Source: CAYMRB01 sp964392615
GTDB taxonomy: Bacteria; Planctomycetota; UBA8108
Reading direction: 5' to 3'
NCBI GenBank assembly: GCA_964392615.1
Contig: CAYMRB010000146.1
Location: 1 to 20,606 of the forward strand
Length of the DNA: 20,606 bases
Positions 6,517 to 15,000 of this stretch are shown in pieces (within the stretch, counting starts at the first letter, position 1; each line of letters opens with the position of its first letter). Position numbers and translations under genes: made by a program. The notes beneath the pieces were generated by a model that made no database searches, was not told the origin of the DNA, and worked only from the letters and a program-made list of their open reading frames with translations.

Positions 6517-9007
6517 AGAGGATCTCGGGGGAGTACAGCTCGATCTCGGCAGGAGACTCGAGCCGCGCGTTGATGTAGCTCGTCGGACCGGAGCGCACCT
6601 CGAGCAGGACGTCGCCCGGCACGCGTGGGTCGAAGCCCGCGACGCGCTCGAAGCCGTCGTCGAAGCCGTCGCCATCGCTGTCGAAGCTGAAGGGATCGAG
6701 GCCGAGGGCGAGCTCATCGGAGAGGTGGACGCCGTCGCCGTCCGCGTCCTCCGCGCCGTCGGGAATGCCGTTGTCGTCGGAGTCGTTGTCGAGCGGCGCG
6801 GTGCCGAAGATCAGCTCCCATGCCGCGGACAGCCCGTCGACGTCGTGGTCCTCGAAGCCGTCGGGCGTGCCGTCGCCGTTCGAGTCGGCCAGCGTCGGGT
6901 CGAACCCGAACTCCTCCTCGAGCTCGTCAGGCAGGCCGTCGCCGTCGAGGTCGGTGCTGCCGGGACCGCCGACCACCCAGAACACCCAGCGCGTTCCCGG
7001 GCGCAGGCGATTGCCGGCGCGGTCGGTGATCGGCGCGCGGACCTCGGCGACGTAGGCGCCGCCGTCGAGCGGTGCGTCGAGCTCGGCGAGGATGGTGCGG
7101 TCCGCGTCCTCGAGCCTGGCGTTCTGCGCGACGACCTGCGGTCCGCCGCCCAGCGGTCGGATGGTCACCACCGGATCGACGACGCTGGCCGGGTCGATCG
7201 CTTCGTCGAAGCCGAGTGCCACGACGCTTGGAGCGAGGGCCGGGGTCCCCGGAGTAGGACGCGTGACGACCAGGTTCGGCGAGGTGCGGTCGGCGGTCAC
7301 GCGCAGCACGAGCTCGGGCGTCTCCGACGCGTTGCCGCCGGTATCGCTCGCGCGCGCTCGCAGTCGGAGCGCGCCGCCGGGTTCCACCTCCGGCACGCGG
7401 ATCGTGTGCGTGAACGGGAAGTTGCCGTCGGTCGCGACGCGCTCGCCGTCGACCCAGAACTCGACGTTGCGCACGGCGACGTCGTCGCTGACGGTCGCCG
7501 TCAGCGTGAGGATGCGGTTCTCCTCGACCTCCGGCTGACCGCGTGGCAGTCCCGGATCGAGCGTCACCTCCGGCGGCACTCCGAGGCTGTCGGCGGAGAG
7601 GTAGCTGACGATCTCGAGGCCGGTATCGCTCGCGATATACGCGAGCCCGTTGTACAGCGTCATGTGGCTCGTCACCGCACCCAGGCCGAGGTCGCCCCGG
7701 CCGTCCGCGTCGAACTCGGGGACGGTCGACAGGTCGAGCAAGCGCAGGAAGCTGAGGTCGGCCACTCCGTTGAGCGGCAGCCAGACGGCGAGACCGGAGC
7801 CCGTTGGCGCGAGCGCGTCCGCGCCCGCGACCCGGCCGGAGCCGCCGAGCTCCAGGTCGTCCACGTGCAGAATGGTGCCGTCGTGCAGGCGGAAGACGCC
7901 CGTGAAGAAGACCAGCCGCCCGATGAGGTAGATGAAGCGCGGCCCGACGACGAGACGATGGGGAGGGCTGCCCTGTCTGAAGCGGTGCTGGTACTGGTCC
8001 TCGAGCGCGACCTGGACGCCCCGGATGCGCATCGACGAGAGCACCATGTTCGACTGGAACGCGAGGAGCCGATCGCCCGCGACGGCGAGGGTCTCGACCT
8101 CGTACCCGAACGCGAGCACCAGGCTGCCGAGGACGCTGCCGGAGCGCGCGTCGATGACCCAGACGGTCCCGAGGTTCGTGCCCGCGTAGAACAGGTCGCC
8201 GCGGCTCGCGACGGCCACGGTGCGACCCGGGAGCGTCACGCGATGCTCGAGACGCGCGCTGGGCGGATCGCTCATGTCGATGATGCCGAAGCCGGCATCG
8301 CCGTACGCGACGCCGACTCGCGAGCCGCTGCACGTGATCTGACCCGGCGTGCCCTCGTCCTCGATGCGGGCGAGAAGGATCGGGTTGAGGCGATTGAACA
8401 CGTTGAACGCGTAGACGCCGGATCGGGTCGTCAGCACTGCGAGGTCGTCGAACGCGCAGATCTGCAGCGCCCGGTCCGGCGCCTCGACGCTCGAGATCAC
8501 GCCGGTGCGCGCGAACGCAGAGTCGCCGTTCGGGTTGAGGCCCTGCTGGATCTCGGCGAGGTCGAGCACGCCGTCGCCGTCGGTGTCGCCCTCGAGCGCG
8601 TTGGTGCCGAGCACGCGCTCGATGTCGTCCGGCAAGCCGTCCCCGTCCAAGTCGAGCGTCTGCGACTCGGCGAGCGGCGCGGTCGGGATCTCGGTGCCGG
8701 CGGCGGTCGACTCGACCTCGAACGCGATCGAGCCGATCGTCAGCGCATCGATATCGGCGACCCAATAACGGAACGTGCCGGGCGGCAGGAAGACCTGGCC
8801 GACCGGGACGCTGCCGTCCGCGGAGGTGCCGCGGGCGATGATCTCGCCGGACTCATCTTCGATGGCGTAGTAGAGGGGCGCGGGGGATTGGGCGAACGAC
8901 ACGTCACGCGCGGCGGCGAGACCGACAAGCAGCAAGCTGATTCGCGCCGCGGTGTCGAGTCCTGAGAAGGAACGTGAGTCTGTGGGGACCATCTGGGTGT
9001 ACGCCAT
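6503..9007 (-). CDS. Exported propeller / Ig-like / thrombospondin type 3 repeat protein
   Basis: 834 aa, co-translated with the RHS gene: its ATG overlaps the RHS stop as TGATG. A hydrophobic stretch (residues 22-38, ISLLLVGLAAARDVSFA) ends in an FAQ cleavage-like site, so it is probably exported; ATG at 8992 is an alternative start. Seen in order: a small beta domain (45-100); two calcium-binding DLDGDGLPD / DTDGDGVLD repeats (119-150); a beta-propeller-like region (about 170-470) with LVIVD-type blades (VLTTRSGVYAFNVFNRLNP, VAYGDAGFGIIDMSDPP); an Ig-like domain (about 490-575, VRNVEFWVDGERV); a Big_5-like domain (about 578-680, VALGFDEAIDPASV); and six more TSP3-type Asp-rich repeats (686-785). 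The tail has no sorting signal I recognise. Such proteins are calcium-stabilised extracellular scaffolds or adhesins. The exact role is unknown, and association with the RHS protein is inferred from coupling. Confidence 0.88.
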   Translation of the reverse strand: MAYTQMVPTDSRSFSGLDTAARISLLLVGLAAARDVSFAQSPAPLYYAIEDESGEIIARGTSADGSVPVGQVFLPPGTFRYWVADIDALTIGSIAFEVESTAAGTEIPTAPLAESQTLDLDGDGLPDDIERVLGTNALEGDTDGDGVLDLAEIQQGLNPNGDSAFARTGVISSVEAPDRALQICAFDDLAVLTTRSGVYAFNVFNRLNPILLARIEDEGTPGQITCSGSRVGVAYGDAGFGIIDMSDPPSARLEHRVTLPGRTVAVASRGDLFYAGTNLGTVWVIDARSGSVLGSLVLAFGYEVETLAVAGDRLLAFQSNMVLSSMRIRGVQVALEDQYQHRFRQGSPPHRLVVGPRFIYLIGRLVFFTGVFRLHDGTILHVDDLELGGSGRVAGADALAPTGSGLAVWLPLNGVADLSFLRLLDLSTVPEFDADGRGDLGLGAVTSHMTLYNGLAYIASDTGLEIVSYLSADSLGVPPEVTLDPGLPRGQPEVEENRILTLTATVSDDVAVRNVEFWVDGERVATDGNFPFTHTIRVPEVEPGGALRLRARASDTGGNASETPELVLRVTADRTSPNLVVTRPTPGTPALAPSVVALGFDEAIDPASVVDPVVTIRPLGGGPQVVAQNARLEDADRTILAELDAPLDGGAYVAEVRAPITDRAGNRLRPGTRWVFWVVGGPGSTDLDGDGLPDELEEEFGFDPTLADSNGDGTPDGFEDHDVDGLSAAWELIFGTAPLDNDSDDNGIPDGAEDADGDGVHLSDELALGLDPFSFDSDGDGFDDGFERVAGFDPRVPGDVLLEVRSGPTSYINARLESPAEIELYSPEILYENR

Positions 9008-12000
9008 CAGTGAAGCCGGTATCGCCCGGCGCCGAAGCTCGGAGTGACGCGCAGAAGCGGAGGTGGCGGGGGTGGTCGACGCTTCAGCTCGCGCGCTTTC
9101 TTCTCAACTGACCGCGCGTAGCCCTTGCAGTTGGGTGTCTTCGAATCCGAACCGAAGCCGGACCAGTGGTACTGGGTCGGGAGCTTCTTGTCCTTCTTCT
9201 CCTGGGCCAATTCGTTGTAGAGCTTAAGCCCGAGATCTTCGTTCAGCGGAACTCGTTGGATCTCCTTCTGGTTCGGCTTGCACTTGTTCAGCTGTTTCCC
9301 ATCCGGTCGATCGATGCGGATGACATTGGATACAGTTCCCTTGAATGGGTTCTCCCCGGGATTCAGATCCGTGAACACCGTGCCCTTCGTCGTCTCGATC
9401 AGAACCTCTTCGTGCCATGGGAAGCTGTTGTCTTCGCAGGTGATGACGTCCGTCCCCAACGGATCGAGACTCGACCATGGCGAGTTCTCGAGAGCAGCAT
9501 TGGCGTTGCCCAGACTGTCCGGATCGCCCCAGACGCCGATCCGGTCGCGCGAGTTGAACCGTCCCGTCAGCGGGTCAAGATACCGCGTGCGGTAGTAATA
9601 GAATCCGCTCTCCTCGTCGAAGCGCCGGCCGGTGAATCGGTACGGGTTGCCGATCGCGGTCGACGCGATCACGCCGCCCGCGGCGTCGAGCACGGTCGGC
9701 TGGCCGTAGGCGCCGTACTCGTAGCGCTCGCGCACCGCGCCCGTCGCGTCGGTGACCGCTGTGACGTGGAACAGGTCGTCGGCGTGGAAGAAGTAGCGGT
9801 CGCCGTCGCGGTGCATCTCGAGAACCTCGTCGACGTAGTTGCCGTAGGCGTACGTCGCGAGCGTCTGCCCGGAGGCGTCCTGCTCTTCGATCACGCGCCA
9901 GCCGTCGTACGAGTAGCGCTCGGCGCGGCGGTCGACGACCGGACCGGTGATCTTCTCGATGCGTCGACCGAGGACGTCGTAGCGGTAGAGCGTCGGCTCC
10001 TCGCTGCCGACCGCGAGTGCGACCATCTGATCGCGATAATCGCGGGAGATCGTCCACGGTGCCGCCGGCCCGTGCGGGTCGATCTCGACCAGGTTGCCGT
10101 TCTCGTCGTGTACGCGAGCGTCGAACGGCGTTTCGGTGTACTGGTTGACGCGAAGATCATCCGGCGGCCGCGCGTTCGACATCGAGTAGGCCGGCGACTG
10201 CGCGGCGCCGTTCTCGGTGACGCCGACGCGGTTGCCGACGCCGTCGAGCTCGAAGCCCGTCACGAGGTTTCCGAGGCCGCCACCGCTCTCATCAGACTGC
10301 ACTAGGCGGTGGATCGAATCGTAGTCCAACGTCTCGACGCGGCCGCCGCCGAGCAGGCTGGCGCGGCGGGTCTTCGTGCCCATCTCGTCCCAGTGGAGCT
10401 CGCGGTCGTCGAACGGCAGCCCCGTGGCGATCGATGTGTGCTGCACGCGGCGGATGCGCTGGAAGCCGAAGTCGCCCGCCGGATCGGGGACGCCTTCGAT
10501 GCCGTCGTACGTGAAGTCGGTGCGCGTGCCGTTGCCGCGGTCCAGTCGCTCGACGCGGCTCGGGCCGACGTACGCGTAGGTCGCGATCGCTCCGGCGGAG
10601 TCGGAGATGCTGCTCATGCGCTCGAGCTCGTCGAACGTGCACTCGACGCGACGCCCGCCCGGGTAATCGCAGGCGAGCGCGTTGCCGAGCGCGTCGCGCT
10701 GCGTCGTGACCGTGCGACCGTTGAGCGACTCCTCGATCACGCGGCTGAGCGAGTCGTACGCCCGCTCGACGGTCGAGTCGTCGTCGACGCCGCTCACGAG
10801 CCGCGACAGTCCGTCGTACGCGTAGCGCTCGAACGTCGTCGCCGCGTCGACTCCCGGCCCCGCGTCGATCTCGCGCTCGACGAGCCGGCCGAGCCCATCG
10901 AAGATCCCGGTGACGACGTTGCCGTTCGCGTCGACCGTGACGATCGGATCGTCGTGCGCGTCGAAGCTCGCGGTGCGTCGCGTGCCGTCGCCGTACTCGA
11001 ACGCGACGACGCGATCGAGGCCGTCGTACTCGTAGCGCGTCGCGTTGCCGCTGTCGTCGATCTGCGCGGTGAGCCGCGACGAGTGGTCCCACTCCTGCTC
11101 GGTGCGGATCTCGCCATCCGCGATCAGGTCGCCGTCGCCGCGTCCTGTATCGGTCATGCGCCGCACGGTCGCGATGAGCCGGTCGAGGCCGTCGTACTCG
11201 TAGCGCATGATATTGCCCGGCTCCTCCGGCTCCGGTCGCAGCGCGTCGGAGAGTCGGGTCAGGTTGTCGCGCGAGTCGTACGCGAGGTCGACGCGATTGC
11301 CGACGCCGTCGATGCGCGACACGATGCGGTCGAGGCCGTCGTAGACGAAGTCCTGCCGGAAGACCTGATCCGGGCTGCCGAGATCGGAGCGGTCGATCGC
11401 GACGAGTGCGATGATGTTGCCGTTGGCGTCGTACTCGAACTCGCGACGGTTGCCGGCCGCGTCGGTCTCCTCCGCGAGCCGGTGCGCTCCGTCGTAGCGG
11501 AGCTGCCGCGCGTGGCCGTTGTCGTTCGTCACGCTCAGAAGGCGCGAGATGTCCGCCCACGCGTACTGCGTCAGCGCCTCGCCGTCGCCGAGCGGGTCGC
11601 CGGTGCGCGCGTCGAAGTACTCGGCCGACTTCTCGACGAGGCGGTCCTTCGCGTCGTAGCGCATGTCGACCGCGTAGAGCAGCACGTTGTCGTCGCTATC
11701 GGGCTCGTCCTCCAGCTCGCCCTCGACGACCATCCGGGTGACGTTGCCGTTCGCGTCGTAGGTCGTTCGCACGACGTTGCCCATCGGATCGCGCATCTCG
11801 ACGCGGCGATCGTAGCCGTCGTAGACCATCTTCGTGACGCGAGGCGCGTCGGACTCGAGCCCGGCCGTCACGCGGATGAGGTTCTTGTTGCCGTCGTAGT
11901 CGTACTGCGTGGTCGACGGGTTGTCGCCGCCGTAGCCGCGCGTGACGCGGTAGAGGAGGTCGCGGCCGTCGTACTCGAAGCGCACGACGTTGTCGGCCTG

Positions 12001-15000
12001 CATGTCGCGGGTCGCCTCGCCGTAGCGCACCTCGACGAGGTTGCGGTTCGCGTCGTACTCGTACTCGGTGACGACGAACTCGTCGCGCAGCGCCGCCGGC
12101 ATCTCGTCGCGCGACAGGACGGCGCGAGCGCGTCCGCCCTGCGTGTCGAGCGCCTCGAGGCGCGCGTCGCCGACTTCCTCCATCTTGCGCACGACGTGGT
12201 CGAGGATGTCGTACTCGTAGATCGTCGTGAGCCACGCGTTCGGGCGGATATCGCCGTTTTCGTCGACGTTCTGCGTGTCGACCCGAGCGACGTTGTCGTT
12301 CGCGTCGTAGAAGATATGCCGCGCGTAGCGGGGCGAATCGACACCGCCGGCGTCGACGCGGCGCGTCTCGATGCGGACGACCTGATCGAGCTCGTTGACC
12401 GTGAAGAGCGTGTCGCTGCCACGCGGATCGATCACGCGCGTGATGTTGCCGACTGCGTCGTACGCGAACTCGGTGACGAGCGCCTCGCCGTTCGCGTCGA
12501 CGATGCGGCGCTGCAAGTAGCCCGGACGGTCGCCGTTGTCGAAGTACTCGAACCGGTCCTCGCGGCGATGGCCGCTGCCGTTGTCCGGGTGGCGGTGAAG
12601 CGTGACCTGACCCCACTCGTTGTGCTCGAACTCCTCGACGATGCCGTCGACGCGGTGGATCTGGCGGACGACGTTGCCGCGGTCGTCGAACTCCTGCTCC
12701 CAGTCGTTGCCGAGGCCGTCGGTCGCCCGCGACACGAAGTTGGAGCCGCCGCAGCAGTCGTTGAACGACGAGTCGTACTCGTAGCCGCGGACGATCATCG
12801 CCTGCTCGCCGGACGGCGAGTGCGTGCCCGGATCGAGGATGATGCCCGTCAGGTTGCCCGCGTCACGGTAGCCGCGCCCCGAGTACTCGTAGCGGCGCAC
12901 GTTGCCGTTCGGACGGCGCACCTCGGAGAGCTTGCGGTTGCGGGCGTACTCGTAGTGCGTTGCGTAGAAGTCGGGCTCGCCGGCGCGCACGGCGTCGGGC
13001 ATGTTGAAGTCGATGTCGTCCTGGCTCGTGCTGGGGGAGTCCGCGTCGGGCGCGAAGCCGGTGTACTCGCGATACTCGCGCAGGTTGGCGCTGCCGTCGT
13101 GGAGCCACTCGGTCACGCGGCCGTTGCGGTCGTTGTTGATGAGCCGCGTCTGGACGTCCTCGGGGCGCAGCGGCACCGCGAAGAAACCGCCGCAGAACTC
13201 TGGAGGACTCAGGCCGCCGACGACGACGCCTGCGGCACGGCCGTTGGCGGTCTGAGTGCCGCCGCTAGTGCCTAGGGACAGATCTCGGCACGGGGGCGCC
13301 GGCACCAGCCTCACGAGGCTCGGACTCCGGATGCCCTGCTCGAATGAGAAGTCGTAGGTCGCGCCGCCGAGCTCCTGCCGGACGTCCCAGCGTCGGCGCT
13401 CCGAGGCCTGTTCGATGGCCGAGCCGGCGAGTTCCCAGAGGTGCGCCTGGCGCAGCTCTTCCAGCGGCCAGGGCGCGCGCAGCTTCGGGCCTTCCCAAAA
13501 GCGCAGGTACGGTCCGTCGCCGTGCGTCGGGTCCGCCGGGTCGTTGCGGCGCGCGTCGACGATCGAGAACGGCGACTCCTCGCCGTCGGCGCGGATGTTG
13601 TAGGTGTACGTGCGCGTCTTGCCGGTCGCGAACGCGTTGCCCGGCGCGGCTCTCTCGACGGGCGGTGTGGTGACCGAGCGAAGCATGCCCTCGACGCCAC
13701 CCGGCGCGCGTGTCTCGTAGTAATCGTAGGTCACGCGACGACCGGTCGACGTGTCCTCGACCGCGACGATGCGATCGGCGTCGCGCTCGATGACGATGCG
13801 TCGTCCCATCGTGTCGACGACCTCGGACAGCAACAAGTTGATGCCGTTCTCCGAGCTTCGTTCGTAGGAAAACGTCAGCGCGTTGCCGTTGCGGTCCTCG
13901 ATGCGCGTGACGGGACCGCCGAGCTCGGGGAAGACCCACTTGCCGCCGTCCTCGAAGTAGAGGACCATCTCCTCATCTTCCGGGCGGTGGACCAGGACGC
14001 GGAAGAAGCCGCGTTTCACGTACGCGGGGACGCGCTGGCCCGGTGCCTCCGGGTCTTCTGCCGACGACAGGACGTAGGCCTCCTTGCGGCCGTTGCCGTC
14101 GTCGATCACACGCCGCGTCTCCGTGGGCAGTCGCGTCTCGCTGGAGAGCCGAATGTTGTACGAGGGGTCCCAGCCCCCGAGCTCGTCCCGGTAGGCGCGC
14201 GAGGCGCTCCCGCCGAGGATCGGCGTCGACAGGAAGCGACGCGCCCACACGAAGTCCATCCCCACGCCGCGGATGCGCAGGTCGACCTCGCGCGTGTAGA
14301 GCTGGCCCGAGTGCGGGTAGACCGGGTCGCCCGGGTTCGCCGGCAGATCGGAACAGGACGCGCCGCCGCCGGACGGGCTCTTCGTGTCGTTCGAGCGCGC
14401 ACCTCGTTGCGAGTTGCCCGGTGCAGCGAAAGGCTGCTCGTCGGGGGAGTTGGGGTTCGCCTGCGTGCTCGAGCTGAACGAGGCGCCGCCGCCCGCCGCC
14501 GGGCTGCCCGGCTGCGCCATGTGCCATCCCGGCGCGGTGATGCCGGCGCCCGGGTCGGTGCAGACCTGCGTGCCGTCCTCGGTGACGGTCATCGAGCCGC
14601 GATACTCCCACTCGCCCGAGTCGTGATCGAACGACAGCAGGCTCTGACGCGTTCCAGGCTCCGCGCCCTCGAGGTTCGGGAAGCAGATGCTGACGGGGAT
14701 GTCGAAGTTGGTCACGCCGAAGGCCTGGACCGTGACGACCAATCGCGCCTCGGCGCCCGGTGGCAGCGGTCCGGGAAGTCGGCTGGGGTCGACCGGAGCG
14801 ATGCCCACGCGGCCGGGGAACCGACCGCCGAACTCGTCGACGCCGGCACCGGGGGGCACGCGGATGTGCAGCAGCTCGAGGTCGAGGTCGGGGTTCGCCT
14901 CGATCACGCTGCGCGGCAGGCCGATCTCGGTCTCCTCCTCGTCGCTCACCTGCTGCAACGTGCCGTCGACGACGAACGGGAGGTAGATGTTGCCGATGAC

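Noticed and set aside
6725..8965. Plus-strand open frame of 746 codons opposite the TSP3 protein gene
   Set aside because: The opposite strand encodes a coherent protein with signal peptide and domains; this one is Arg/Val/Asp-rich noise.
10300..13200. Recurring GTCGTACTCGTAG words that could suggest a CRISPR or short-repeat array
   Set aside because: Spacing is irregular, copies are diverged, and the words are simply the codons for Tyr-Glu-Tyr-Asp in YD repeats.
10309..13275. Very long open frame on the plus strand opposite the RHS gene (988 codons)
   Set aside because: It is the complement of the YD repeats in a high-GC gene. The translation is a monotonous Val/Arg/Asp/Ala mix with no recognisable domain, and the minus-strand product is unmistakable.
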